DNA from: Bacillota bacterium
GTDB lineage: Bacteria > Bacillota > Clostridia > Acetivibrionales > DTU013
Reading direction: 5' to 3'
Assembly (NCBI GenBank): GCA_023426125.1
Contig: JAFABI010000060.1
Location: forward strand, 158,904-222,903
DNA: 64,000 bases
Both the position numbers and the translations under genes were made by a program. The notes under the pieces were generated by a model. That model was not told the origin of the DNA, made no database searches, and saw only the letters and a program-made list of their open reading frames with translations. Of the stretch, positions 17,003-25,982 are shown piece by piece (position 1 is the first letter of the stretch; the number at the start of each line of letters is the position of its first letter).

Positions 17003-17497
17003 GTGATTATTGACGATAAAGGGAAGCTGTTCGGAAAAATAAGCATTATTGATCTTCTGGTGGTGTGTCTTGTGCTGGCAGCCATCGCGGGCGCCTATTA
17101 CAAGTTCGGAAAGTCAAATACCATATCGCTCATTTCCAAGCCTGACAAAATTGAAATGACCTTCTTTACCGAAGATGTTCCAGCCTACGTAGGAGCGGGC
17201 ATCAAGGCGGGGGACACTGTGAAGGACAGGGTCGTGGGAGCTGCCCTGGGCAAGGTGAAAGAAGTGGTTGTAGGCCCGGATATTATCTATTCGGCCAATG
17301 ACCAGGGCAAGGTCGTAAAATCCTCCAAGGAGGGGTATGCTTCCCTCAAGCTTGTTATCGAAGGAGAAGGTGTATACAGTAACAATGGGATCACCTTCAG
17401 CAATATGGACTATTATGTAAATAAATGGTTCGAAATCAGGGTGGGCAATGCCTCCTATTATACCAGAATCCAGAACATAAGAAAAATAGAGGAGTAA
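17003..17497 (+). CDS. DUF4330-family membrane-anchored protein
   Basis: 164 residues from GTG 17003, chosen because AAAGGAGA lies just upstream; the open frame reaches TTG 16967, which lacks a site. One N-terminal membrane helix ('IDLLVVCLVLAAIAGAYY') is followed by an extracytoplasmic beta-rich domain typical of DUF4330. It sits between a glycosyltransferase and a polysaccharide polymerase/ligase, and the stop is four bases before the next gene. A role in glycan assembly is inferred from context only. Confidence 0.75.
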   Translation: MIIDDKGKLFGKISIIDLLVVCLVLAAIAGAYYKFGKSNTISLISKPDKIEMTFFTEDVPAYVGAGIKAGDTVKDRVVGAALGKVKEVVVGPDIIYSANDQGKVVKSSKEGYASLKLVIEGEGVYSNNGITFSNMDYYVNKWFEIRVGNASYYTRIQNIRKIEE

Positions 17498-17501
17498 AGC
17501 T

Positions 17502-19037
17502 GTGTATTATGATAGCCTGTTTCTTACCGGCATTGTAAAGCTGGTCGGATTTATAACCGGACTATGGAAGCATAGTACGACGCATAAGATCCTGCAGTGG
17601 TTGGGCAGGAAGCTTAAGCTGCTGTTTTCCTCCAGCAGTATTTTCAGCTTTCTGGGCCGCGACGGCCGTTCCATGTCCGTCTGGAAAGAGAGCTGGATTT
17701 ACAGGCTGCTGGATCGGCTTGCCGCTTGGCCTTCCGCTGTGCTTGGCGGAATCTTTGTCAGAAGGCGGACGCAGTTTGAAGCAAGTATTGCCTATCTCCT
17801 GTTTAAAAAAATTACCGATAACCTGCATATTTGCATTTCGCTGTTTTTGTTCGTCGTCCTTGTGGTTCCCCACCAATACTGGAACAATCTGTATAGCACG
17901 GCGGCTATGCTGGTATTGTTGCTCCTGCTGGTTCTCAAAACCGTAACCGACAGTAAAGTCAAGCTGTACTTAAAGGCCTTTGACCTTTTTCTCTTTCTCT
18001 TTCTGGTCTCCGTCGTACTTGCGGAAATTTTTTCTCTTTACCCCGGCTTAAGCCTCCGGTTTCTGGTTTTTTACCTTACCTGCTTTCTGCTGGTGCTGCT
18101 GCTTGCCAGCGCAATCAACACTCCCGGGCAGTTGGCGGATGTTATTGAAATTATTCTGGTTGGCCTCACCATAAGCGGGCTGTATGGCATATGGCAGGAG
18201 ATTCAGGGTGTCCCACTCGATCCGTCCCAGGTGGATCTGGACATGAACGAAGGAATGCTTGGAAGAATCTATTCCACCCTGGATAATCCCAATAATTATG
18301 CGGAAGCGTTAATCATGCTGCTGCCTTTTTATGGAGCTGTCTTCTTTTATTCCCGGGGAATATTGAAGAAGCTGTTGTTTCTGGCGCTGGCAGTGCCTTC
18401 GCTGGCTGCGCTGCTCCTTACAGGCTCAAGATCGTCCTGGATAGGCTTCGCTGTGGTGATCCTGGTGTTCACCTTCTTAAAAAACAAGGTTATCGTCCCG
18501 ATCCTTATCCTTGCAGGCGTGCTGGCTTTTCCCTTCCTGCCGCAGTCCATATCCCGGCGGGCGTTGACATTGCTCAACCCCATGGCCGATGATTCCATTG
18601 TGTACAGAATCAATATCTATAAAACCGTCTGGCCGCTGTTTAAGGATTACTGGGTCACCGGTCTTGGCCTGGGCCATGAGGTATTCATGAAGCTAAGCCG
18701 GAATTTGTACCAGTATACGGCGCAGACGCCCATTCACAGCCATAATGTCTTTCTGCAGGTCTGGATCGAAACAGGCGCAGTCGGGGCATTGGCATTTATA
18801 GGGTATATCGTCGGTATGATTAAAAAGGCAGTCAAGTCCATCAAAAGATCAAAGGATGCCGTGGTACGGAACATGCTTGCCGCAGGAACGGCATCAATTG
18901 CCGGGATACTCGTCGTCAGCCTTTTTGAATATGTCTGGTTCTACCAGAGAGTCATGCTTATCTTCTGGGCAGTGGCAGGACTTGTGGCCGCAGCCTTGAA
19001 GCTTGCTCATGCCGAAGGCGCGGAAGACCCCGGATGA
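17502..19037 (+). CDS. O-antigen ligase/polymerase (Wzy/WaaL-like) membrane protein
   Basis: 511 residues, GTG start, a non-hydrophobic ~100-residue N-terminal stretch and then about 10-12 membrane helices. The Wzy_C-type segment 'LLTGSRSSWIGFAVVILVF' and the periplasmic loop ending 'THIPIHSHNVFLQVWIETG'-like (here TPIHSHNVFLQVWIETG) are characteristic, with the conserved His and Glu around 'HSHNVFLQ'. Such enzymes polymerise or transfer lipid-linked glycans outside the membrane. Last gene of the GT4-DUF4330 set. Confidence 0.85.
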   Translation: MYYDSLFLTGIVKLVGFITGLWKHSTTHKILQWLGRKLKLLFSSSSIFSFLGRDGRSMSVWKESWIYRLLDRLAAWPSAVLGGIFVRRRTQFEASIAYLLFKKITDNLHICISLFLFVVLVVPHQYWNNLYSTAAMLVLLLLLVLKTVTDSKVKLYLKAFDLFLFLFLVSVVLAEIFSLYPGLSLRFLVFYLTCFLLVLLLASAINTPGQLADVIEIILVGLTISGLYGIWQEIQGVPLDPSQVDLDMNEGMLGRIYSTLDNPNNYAEALIMLLPFYGAVFFYSRGILKKLLFLALAVPSLAALLLTGSRSSWIGFAVVILVFTFLKNKVIVPILILAGVLAFPFLPQSISRRALTLLNPMADDSIVYRINIYKTVWPLFKDYWVTGLGLGHEVFMKLSRNLYQYTAQTPIHSHNVFLQVWIETGAVGALAFIGYIVGMIKKAVKSIKRSKDAVVRNMLAAGTASIAGILVVSLFEYVWFYQRVMLIFWAVAGLVAAALKLAHAEGAEDPG

Positions 19038-19173
19038 CCTGTGTTATCCGGGCGAGCTCCGGCGATGCGGGAATTTTATGCGGAATAGTGCATGAATGAT
19101 ACAATAAGGTGTAGATAACCGCGCAGGTGTCCGATATACTATACAGTAATGCTTTTGATACTGTGAGGTATAT

Positions 19174-19791
19174 ATGTTTGATTTTTTGAAAAAAAAGCGC
19201 AAGGCTAAGTTTGACAGTAAGGTGCTGCGCAGGAACGACATTTCCTTACTCATACTGGATGAGCGTTGGAACAGGCTTTTTGCAAATACTCCGAAAACGC
19301 CGCTGATAGCCGTCGCTGAAGATAAACTGAAAGACCTCATGAAAGAGGAAGCAAGACTGACGGCTGAACAAAAGGAAATCGCCGCAAGCAAAAAGGTCCA
19401 TATGGATAGGATCATCAAGCTGACTCCGGCAGTTTTTGAGAAAAACGACCCGGATGCGGCGAAGGAAATGGAATTTTGTGAAAAGGATATAAAACGCATA
19501 AATGACAGGCTTAAGAAAATCGAGGAAGAACTTGACGTTCTTCCTGGCAGGAAAAAGGATGCAAATCTTGAGCTGCTGGAGCATACCGTAAACCTCATCT
19601 ATCTCAAGATAGGATCCGACAGGAAACGCGTAGAGGAACTGGAAAAGCTCATTGAGGAGGAACGCGGCAAGCTGAAGGCATATATCGATGAGAAGGCATC
19701 TCTGTCCCAGGACGACACCGACATTTATTCCTATTTTCACGACCTGTTGGGCGGAGAAGAGCTGGAAAGACTGGACAGGGAGTTTTTTTAA
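19174..19791 (+). CDS. Conserved coiled-coil protein of unknown function
   Basis: 205 residues, very rich in Lys and Glu, almost wholly helical by pattern. The basic start 'MFDFLKKKRKAKFD' precedes a long heptad stretch (about 50-180) and an acidic tail. No signal peptide, membrane helix or known catalytic motif. It ends 17 bases before the NAD(P)HX repair gene and is probably co-transcribed with it. I do not recognise the family; a structural or scaffolding role is only a guess. Confidence 0.7.
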   Translation: MFDFLKKKRKAKFDSKVLRRNDISLLILDERWNRLFANTPKTPLIAVAEDKLKDLMKEEARLTAEQKEIAASKKVHMDRIIKLTPAVFEKNDPDAAKEMEFCEKDIKRINDRLKKIEEELDVLPGRKKDANLELLEHTVNLIYLKIGSDRKRVEELEKLIEEERGKLKAYIDEKASLSQDDTDIYSYFHDLLGGEELERLDREFF

Positions 19792-19808
19792 GGATTGGGG
19801 TAATAGAC

Positions 19809-21365
19809 ATGAAACTGGCGGCTCCAAAGCAAATGAATGAAATCGACTCCTATGCCATCAACAGACTGGGAATTCCCGGCATTGTACTGATGGAGAACGC
19901 CGCGGCCAGAGTGGTTGAAGAGATTGCAGACCAGTGCGGCGGCAGTGTTTTGGGACGAAACGTTCTGCTCCTGGCAGGTAAGGGCAATAACGGCGGGGAT
20001 GCCTTCGCAGCGGCAAGAATGCTTGATGCGGCGGGTGCGAAAGCATCCTTGTTTTTATTGGCGCAAAGAAACGAGGTAACGGGCGACGCCCGTATCAATC
20101 TTGACAGGCTTGCAAATACGGGGATCGAAGTGATAGAGCTGACGGATGAGCGGCAAATTGCACTGCTGGATGCAAGCCTTAAGGATTCGGAGCTGGTAAT
20201 CGACGGTATTTTCGGAACAGGCTTCAGGGGACGACCTGAAGGTGCTGCAAAAGCCGTGATTGAAGCAGTAAATCATTCAAAGAAACGTGTAATTGCAATT
20301 GACATTCCCTCGGGCGTAAACGGAGAGACCGGGGAAACGCCCGGCGTCTGTATCAAGGCAGCCGTTACGGTTACATTTTGCCTTCCCAAGCCGGGCTTGA
20401 TATTGCATCCGGGCTGTGAGCAGACGGGAAGGCTTGTCGTTGCCGACATCGGCATTCTGCCCGAAGCTGTCGAACGTGCGAACATCAACATGCATGTTAT
20501 TGACAGGGAGCAGGTTACGGATATAATCCCCAAAAGGTCTAACGACAGCAGCAAGGGGGATTATGGAAAAGTTCTGATTGTCACCGGTTCCACCGGTATG
20601 ACCGGTTCCGGCTGTCTAGCTGCCAATGCTGCCATGCGTACCGGCTCCGGACTTGTGTATGTGGCCGTGCCTGCCGGCTTAAGCACGATTTACAGTACAA
20701 AGCTTACCGAGCCGATCATACTGCCTTTGCAGGATAATGGCAGCGGAAGTCTGTCGGCCGCCTGCAGCGGCCAGATTGTCAAGGCCATGAACAGGATGGA
20801 CGCGGCAGCGATAGGACCGGGATTATCGCTAAATGATGAAATCGTGGAAGCTGTAAGAAAGGTTATCCGAGAAAGCCCGATTCCGCTGGTACTGGACGCC
20901 GACGCACTGAATGCGGCGGCGAGGGATGCTTCCATGTTAAGGGACTGCAAAGCCGGGGTTGTTATTACTCCCCATCCGGGAGAAATGGCAAGGCTCACAG
21001 GATTAAGCATCCGGGAGGTCCAGAACGACAGGCTGAAGGTGGCGGCAGAGTTTGCCCGGCGATACGGCGTCATTGTTGTGCTGAAAGGGTCAAGGACAGT
21101 TGTCGCGCTTCCCGATGGGACAATCCATGTAAATGTCACAGGGAATCCGGGTATGGCGACCGGCGGCGCGGGAGACGTGCTTGCCGGCATAATCGTCTCA
21201 CTGGCGGGTCAAGGAGTAAAACCTGCGGAGGCTGCGATCGCAGGGGTTTACCTCCATGGTGCTGCCGGAGATGCCGCGGCGGGGAAAAAAGGTATGCACG
21301 GCATGATTGCCAGCGATATAATAGAAGAGCTGCCCTATATGCTAAAAGACTACGAAAAGGTGTAG
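19809..21365 (+). CDS. nnr: Bifunctional NAD(P)H-hydrate epimerase / ADP-dependent dehydratase
   Basis: Repairs hydrated NADH/NADPH. Residues 1-215 are the YjeF_N epimerase ('GKGNNGGDAFAAAR', 'DGIFGTGF', 'DIPSGVNG'). Residues 225-518 are the ribokinase-like dehydratase ('SKGDYGKVLIVTGS', 'LDADALN', 'TPHPGEMARLTG', 'LKGSRTVV', 'GNPGMATGGAGDVLAG'). All expected motifs are present, and 518 residues is standard for the fused form. Its TAG stop lies inside the first bases of a family A repeat (TGTAGGGGCG), so the insertion seems to have reset the C-terminus. Alanine racemase follows, as often in Firmicutes. Confidence 0.95.
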   Translation: MKLAAPKQMNEIDSYAINRLGIPGIVLMENAAARVVEEIADQCGGSVLGRNVLLLAGKGNNGGDAFAAARMLDAAGAKASLFLLAQRNEVTGDARINLDRLANTGIEVIELTDERQIALLDASLKDSELVIDGIFGTGFRGRPEGAAKAVIEAVNHSKKRVIAIDIPSGVNGETGETPGVCIKAAVTVTFCLPKPGLILHPGCEQTGRLVVADIGILPEAVERANINMHVIDREQVTDIIPKRSNDSSKGDYGKVLIVTGSTGMTGSGCLAANAAMRTGSGLVYVAVPAGLSTIYSTKLTEPIILPLQDNGSGSLSAACSGQIVKAMNRMDAAAIGPGLSLNDEIVEAVRKVIRESPIPLVLDADALNAAARDASMLRDCKAGVVITPHPGEMARLTGLSIREVQNDRLKVAAEFARRYGVIVVLKGSRTVVALPDGTIHVNVTGNPGMATGGAGDVLAGIIVSLAGQGVKPAEAAIAGVYLHGAAGDAAAGKKGMHGMIASDIIEELPYMLKDYEKV

Positions 21366-21437
21366 GGGCGCGCATTGCGCGTCCGCAGAATGCTATCTGT
21401 GGTAGCAAAATAGACGGACGACCAATGGCCGTCTTAT
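21361..21437. repeat. Interspersed repeat family A, copy 3
   Basis: TGTAGGGGCGCGCATTGCGCGTCCG on the left, GACGGACGACCAATGGCCGTC on the right. Its TAG provides the stop codon of the preceding gene. Confidence 0.75.
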
Positions 21438-21520
21438 ATTGAATACCTTTTTGCTAAGATGACATAGCAGGGCATTCAATGGCATATATTTAATTCGTTT
21501 TATGAAATTGAGGGGATGCT

Positions 21521-22690
21521 ATGGATTACAAGCTAAACCGTGCATGGGCTGAGATAGATCTGGATGCGATAGCCCACAATGTACGTGAAATAAGAAGAAT
21601 AACAAACAAAAGAGCTGAAATCATGGGTGCTGTCAAAGCGGATGCTTACGGACACGGGGTCGTTGAAACCGTAAGGACCATGCTTGACAACGGGGTCACA
21701 CGGCTGGCGGTTTCCATGCTGGATGAGGCCATACAGCTGCGCAAGCTGGGAATTGACGTACCTATATTGATTCTAAGCTATACGGATCCGGTGCGGGCAG
21801 AGGAAATCATACTTAACGAGGTCACCCAGACGGTTTTCAGCCATGATCTTGCCAAGGCACTGTCAAATGCTGCGGTAAAGCTTGGGAGAAATATAAAGAT
21901 CCATGTGAAGGTGGACACTGGAATGACCAGAGTCGGATTCATGCCTGGGTACAGCGCAGTGAAAAATGTGCTTGAAATAAGCAGGCTGCCAAATATAATC
22001 ATCGAAGGACTGTTTTCCCATTTCGCTTCCGCGGATGAAGCGGACAGAAGCTATACGAAAATGCAGTTTGAAAAGTTCATGAGCATCTGCAGCGAATTGA
22101 GCAGGGTGGGCGTACACATACCCGTCAAGCATGTCTGCAACAGCGCCGGAATCATGGAATACCCTGAAATGCATCTGGACATGGTAAGGCCGGGCATTAT
22201 CCTGTACGGCATTTATCCCTCGGATGAGGTGGACAGGAACAAGATCAGCCTTAAGCCGGCCATGACTTTAAAAGCCAACGTCATCCTGGTCAAGGATGTG
22301 GAGAGGGACACCTGCATCAGCTACGGAAGGACCTTCAAAACGGCAAGAGAAAGCAGGATCGCTACCATACCCATAGGCTATGCCGACGGCTATACCAGGC
22401 TTTTATCCAATAAGGGCCAGGTGCTGGTAAACGGAGAAAAAGTCCCTGTAGTGGGCAGAATATGTATGGATCAATGCATGATCGACGTTACGGATGCCAG
22501 GCATCCCGTATCTGTAGGAGACGAGGCGGTGCTTTTCGGCCGGCAGGGCGGGGAGGAGATCAGTGTAGGCGAGGTTGCCTCGGCAATAGGGACCATCAGC
22601 TACGAAGTGCTGTGCATTATCGGCAAGAGAATACCGAGAGTATACATACAGAACGGGAAAATATGCAATGTGCTGAATTATTTGATTTAA
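21521..22690 (+). CDS. alr: Alanine racemase
   Basis: PLP enzyme that makes D-alanine for peptidoglycan. 389 residues. The PLP lysine is in 'AVKADAYGHG' near the N-terminus, and the catalytic Tyr is in 'CISYGRTF' of the C-terminal beta domain, where 'GRICMDQCMIDVT' and 'YADGYTRLL' also match. ATG start with GAGGGGATGCT ahead. In Bacillus and many Clostridia, alr is followed by the ndoAI-ndoA (mazEF) pair; the same order holds here but with about 630 bases of repeats between. Confidence 0.95.
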   Translation: MDYKLNRAWAEIDLDAIAHNVREIRRITNKRAEIMGAVKADAYGHGVVETVRTMLDNGVTRLAVSMLDEAIQLRKLGIDVPILILSYTDPVRAEEIILNEVTQTVFSHDLAKALSNAAVKLGRNIKIHVKVDTGMTRVGFMPGYSAVKNVLEISRLPNIIIEGLFSHFASADEADRSYTKMQFEKFMSICSELSRVGVHIPVKHVCNSAGIMEYPEMHLDMVRPGIILYGIYPSDEVDRNKISLKPAMTLKANVILVKDVERDTCISYGRTFKTARESRIATIPIGYADGYTRLLSNKGQVLVNGEKVPVVGRICMDQCMIDVTDARHPVSVGDEAVLFGRQGGEEISVGEVASAIGTISYEVLCIIGKRIPRVYIQNGKICNVLNYLI

Positions 22691-22693
22691 AGG

Positions 22694-22891
22694 TGCGGGG
22701 ACACACCTCTCCGAGCAGGGGGTATTCCTTTTGCATAGAGGAATGTCCCCGTTTGATTGTGCGGGGACACATCTCCCCGGGCAGGGGGTATTCCTTTTGC
22801 GTAGAGGAATGTCCCCGTTTGATTGTGCAGGGACACATCTCTCCGGGCAAGGGGTATTCCTTTCTAAGTTGAAGAATGTCCCCGTTTGATG
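22694..22891 (+). repeat. Family D repeat, three tandem 66-base units
   Basis: Units at 22694, 22760 and 22826, each 66 bases. Each runs TGCGGGGACACA...GGGGTATTCCTTT...GAATGTCCCCGTTTGAT and can fold through GGGGACA/TGTCCCC. Units 1 and 2 are nearly identical; unit 3 is more diverged. Lies directly after the alr stop codon. Confidence 0.9.
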
Positions 22892-23058
22892 CTGGTGCAT
22901 TTTTCCACAGGGCGTAACGAAATTTTAATTTGACCAGGCATATTGATGCATATATAATTATATATATACTATAGGCGTTAAAATAAATATTAATCAGGAG
23001 GATAAATCCTCTACATAATTTAACCATCTCCAAGCAAGAATATCTAAGGAGCGTTTTT

Positions 23059-23133
23059 ATGCTGTTTAGAGGGCATTCCGCCATGGCAGGATCAGCCTGG
23101 AATCTAGTGGAGCTGGAAGTTTCCGGGATTTGA
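23059..23133 (+). CDS. Possible 24-residue ORF before mazE
   Basis: ATG preceded at good spacing by AAGGAG; encodes 24 residues ending 'LVELEVSGI'. No family recognised. It may be chance or a leader peptide. The rest of 22892-23323 is AT-rich, with a short inverted repeat AGGAGGATAAATCCTCT and no other coding signal. Confidence 0.2.
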   Translation: MLFRGHSAMAGSAWNLVELEVSGI

Positions 23134-23323
23134 CCTGTGGTATTTGCCCGAAGGCAATCATCGATACTGCAGCAAAAGCCGCATTTTGACATGGTTTAAG
23201 CTTTCGCTGCAGTTGGGCGGGGCGGGTGCAATGCCCCGGAGACTTTTGTATTGCAAGGCCGGAAATGGTTGGATTATTTTTCCTATAAGCTTCACCCATA
23301 AAATGAAAGTGGGGGTTTTAATT

Positions 23324-23599
23324 TTGGCGGAATTGAGAAAAATATTAATAAGTCTTCCGGACAATTTATTAAAGGAAATCGACAATATCGTTTCTGTTGA
23401 AAGAACCAACAGAAGCGAGTTTGTCAGAGAAGCCATGAGGCTTTACATTAGGGAGAAAAGAAAGATCCAGATCATGGACAGGATGAAGAAGGGCTATCTT
23501 GAGATGGCCGAAATCAATATCAAGCTTGCAGAAGTGTGTTATGATGCGGACTGTGACCAACAGCAAATTTACGAAGAACGGCTTGAGGAGTTGGAATAA
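23324..23599 (+). CDS. mazE: MazE/EndoAI-type ribbon-helix-helix antitoxin
   Basis: 91 residues from TTG 23324 (GGGGG upstream), close to the 93 of B. subtilis EndoAI; the frame is open further upstream but without family similarity. The start 'LRKILISLPDNLLKEIDNIV' and 'NRSEFVREAMRLYIREKRK' is the CopG/RHH dimer and DNA-binding unit. The C-terminal half would thread over MazF to block its RNA site. Two bases separate it from mazF. It probably autoregulates the operon, as in homologues. Confidence 0.9.
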   Translation: MAELRKILISLPDNLLKEIDNIVSVERTNRSEFVREAMRLYIREKRKIQIMDRMKKGYLEMAEINIKLAEVCYDADCDQQQIYEERLEELE

Positions 23600-23601
23600 A
23601 A

Positions 23602-23952
23602 GTGTTGATAAAACGCGGAGACATCTATTATGCAGACCTCAGTCCAGTAGTAGGCTCGGAGCAGGGAGGTGTGCGGCCTGTTCTGGTTGTCCAGAACGAT
23701 ATCGGTAATAAATACAGCCCGACGGTTATTGCAGCGGCGATAACCTCTCAGATCAACAAGGCGAAATTACCGACGCACATCGAAATAAGCGCTCAGGAAT
23801 ATGGACTGCTGAAAGATTCCGTCATATTGATGGAACAGATCAGGACAATCGATAAAAAGCGCCTGAGGGAAAAAATCGGGCATCTTGACGACGAACTTAT
23901 GGACAGGGTAAATGAAGCACTAACGATAAGCTTCGGACTTACCGATATATAA
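23602..23952 (+). CDS. mazF: MazF/EndoA-type mRNA interferase toxin
   Basis: 116 residues, the same length as B. subtilis EndoA. Opens 'IKRGDIYYADLSPVVGSEQGGVRPVLVVQNDIGN' in form and has the catalytic Arg (GVRP) and 'ILMEQIRTIDKKRL' with the conserved Thr region. Cleaves single-stranded RNA at a short sequence. GTG start, overlapping the translational reach of mazE. A terminator follows at 24023. Confidence 0.95.
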   Translation: MLIKRGDIYYADLSPVVGSEQGGVRPVLVVQNDIGNKYSPTVIAAAITSQINKAKLPTHIEISAQEYGLLKDSVILMEQIRTIDKKRLREKIGHLDDELMDRVNEALTISFGLTDI

Positions 23953-24022
23953 TATAAGTATCCGGTAGGTATAAAAGCAAGTGCTTGAAATGAAAGTTTT
24001 AAGCCGGTACATAGCATTTTAA

Positions 24023-24049
24023 AACGCGGGTATGGTTGCCTGCGTTTTT
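24023..24049 (+). terminator. Terminator after mazF
   Basis: ACGCGGG/CCTGCGT stem (one G-U), then TTTTT. Confidence 0.7.
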
Positions 24050-24077
24050 CTCTTTTATTCTATCGTCTGGGGGGCAT

Positions 24078-25916
24078 ATGAAAAAGGAGTTTGTATTCAG
24101 GTTCGTATTGGCCTTGGGAATTTTTTTTCTGGTATACCAGTTTGCATTGAAGCCCGTGCTTGACAACAAATGGGCTGACGGCGGCAGCAAGGGCGAAGTC
24201 GTGTTGTACCAATCGGAAAGCACCGGCAATGAGTTTGACGTCGTAGTCTTTGGCGAAGAACCCGACGGGATAGCGGCAGCCATAACGGCAGCCAGGCTTG
24301 GAGCAAGGACGCTTTTGATTTCACAGGAGGATCATCTGGGGGGAATCGTCACACGTTGTCTGTTAACCGATATGGAACTCCCGTATGATGCAAATAACAG
24401 ACTCCTTAACGGAGGAGTCCTGTCCGAACTTTACTCGAAACTGGGCAGCAACTTTTCACCTCTGAATTATGAGACGGAGGTAAGCAAGCTTGTCAAAAGC
24501 GAAAAGAATATTGAGGTCAGATACAATACAAAGCTGGATTCAGTCCAGATCAGGGGATACAGCTTGGAAGCCCTGCATTTAATTACAAAGGACACGGCAA
24601 GCACAATAAAGGGAAAGGTCTTTATTGACGCAACCCGGAACGGCGAATTGCTGACTGCCTGTGACGTACCTTTTACCACCGGCTCGGAAGACTTGAATCT
24701 CAAAGACAGCTATATTCCTTTAAAACTGAATTTTGAAATGGCGGGAACGGATGCATCCGGGGCGGCCAGGCTGATGAAAGACGTTGATGCCGACTTTTAT
24801 AAAAAGCTTGGCGAGTATGACCCTGTGGATATCGATACACGGATCGGTGATTTTCATATTCAGGAAACCGACGACGGTACAATAAATATACAAGGCCTGC
24901 AAATCGCCAATATAAACCCAATGGACCCTCTAAAGCTGAAAAAAGCATACGATACCGCCGTCAGGGAAGCAAAAAACCTTGCCCTGTTTCTTTCCATAAG
25001 ATTTGAGGAATTGAAGGGGTGGAAGTTCAAAAGAGCGGCCGAAGAATTCTATGCCGAAGAAGGGCGCCATTTCAAGGGCTTATATATACTCAGCGCAAAT
25101 GAGGTGCTGGAGAATTCCTACTTTGACAAAACCGTAGCGATGGGTTCACTTCCGGTGGACATCGGCAAATTTGCCGGGCAGAGCTCCATCTATGCCGGTA
25201 ATCCTTCACAATACGGCATTCCCATAGGCTGCCTCCTTACTTCTCAGGCGGATAATCTACTCATGACGGGAGCGAAAATATCCTATTCCTCACTGGCTGC
25301 TTCAAGCGCAGGCACTCTGGGGACAGCAACGGCCACAGGAGGCTCGGCGGGAGCCATTGCCGCATACTGTCTTGCGAATGGCCTGGAGCCGGCGGATATC
25401 CAGAAAGAAAAGGACCTTGGAAAAATCGAACGGTTCCGCCAATTCCTGAACCAGCAAGGGTTTTTCCTGCCGGATAGGGAGATAAAAAACAAAAATGCTT
25501 CAAACTGGGTTTATCCGGCGCTAAGGGAGCTTCTTTCCCTGGGACTGGTATCGGGCGGCCTGAATAACAATTACAGCTTCGACAGGAAGGCGGTGCAGTC
25601 GGATCTGGCGATTCTGCTGCTTAACGGCGTGTACAGGCTCGATCGCGACAAGTATTCCCTCGCCCTTGATCTGAGGCTCAGGCCTTACTTCAAGGAGGAG
25701 GAGCTGACACGGGACAAGGCGGCGGAGATCCTGGCGGTTTTCTATGATTTGCCCGGCAAAGGGGAGAACACATATGAAAAAGTATGCAGCCTGGGATATA
25801 TCAATGATATTATGCAGTTGAGGCTGAAGAATAAGAAAGTGGTGGCCATTGATGACATATACTATCTTGCCGCCCATAATATCAAGGCATTCGCCGGCAA
25901 AGACATCGATGACTAG
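24078..25916 (+). CDS. Membrane-anchored FAD-dependent oxidoreductase
   Basis: 612 residues from ATG 24078, chosen for the adjacent GGGGGG site. An N-terminal hydrophobic helix (about 8-24) is probably an anchor with the rest outside. The FAD-binding fold follows: 'VVVFGEEPDGIAAAITAARLG' with 'LLISQEDHLGGIVTRCLLTD'. The usual GxGxxG is replaced by GEEPDG. The C-terminal flavin segment 'LLMTGAKISYSSLAASSAG' is present. It resembles the FAD_oxidored family found near sugar-related genes in Firmicutes. The last ~150 residues look like a separate helical, SLH-like region ('VYPALRELLSLGLVSGG'). Substrate unknown. Confidence 0.78.
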   Translation: MKKEFVFRFVLALGIFFLVYQFALKPVLDNKWADGGSKGEVVLYQSESTGNEFDVVVFGEEPDGIAAAITAARLGARTLLISQEDHLGGIVTRCLLTDMELPYDANNRLLNGGVLSELYSKLGSNFSPLNYETEVSKLVKSEKNIEVRYNTKLDSVQIRGYSLEALHLITKDTASTIKGKVFIDATRNGELLTACDVPFTTGSEDLNLKDSYIPLKLNFEMAGTDASGAARLMKDVDADFYKKLGEYDPVDIDTRIGDFHIQETDDGTINIQGLQIANINPMDPLKLKKAYDTAVREAKNLALFLSIRFEELKGWKFKRAAEEFYAEEGRHFKGLYILSANEVLENSYFDKTVAMGSLPVDIGKFAGQSSIYAGNPSQYGIPIGCLLTSQADNLLMTGAKISYSSLAASSAGTLGTATATGGSAGAIAAYCLANGLEPADIQKEKDLGKIERFRQFLNQQGFFLPDREIKNKNASNWVYPALRELLSLGLVSGGLNNNYSFDRKAVQSDLAILLLNGVYRLDRDKYSLALDLRLRPYFKEEELTRDKAAEILAVFYDLPGKGENTYEKVCSLGYINDIMQLRLKNKKVVAIDDIYYLAAHNIKAFAGKDIDD

Positions 25917-25982
25917 AAAGCGTAATGGTGGGACAGGAGCGGTCCGTAGGTGAAAGGCCTTGATTTTACTGCATATTGATAA

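Noticed and set aside
22462..22872. 136-codon frame over the alr end and tandem repeats
   Set aside because: Its apparent internal repetition simply translates the 66-base tandem units; no independent gene.
22694..22891. Possible CRISPR array
   Set aside because: Three units of 66 bases are contiguous, without constant repeat plus variable spacers, and no cas genes are present anywhere in the window.
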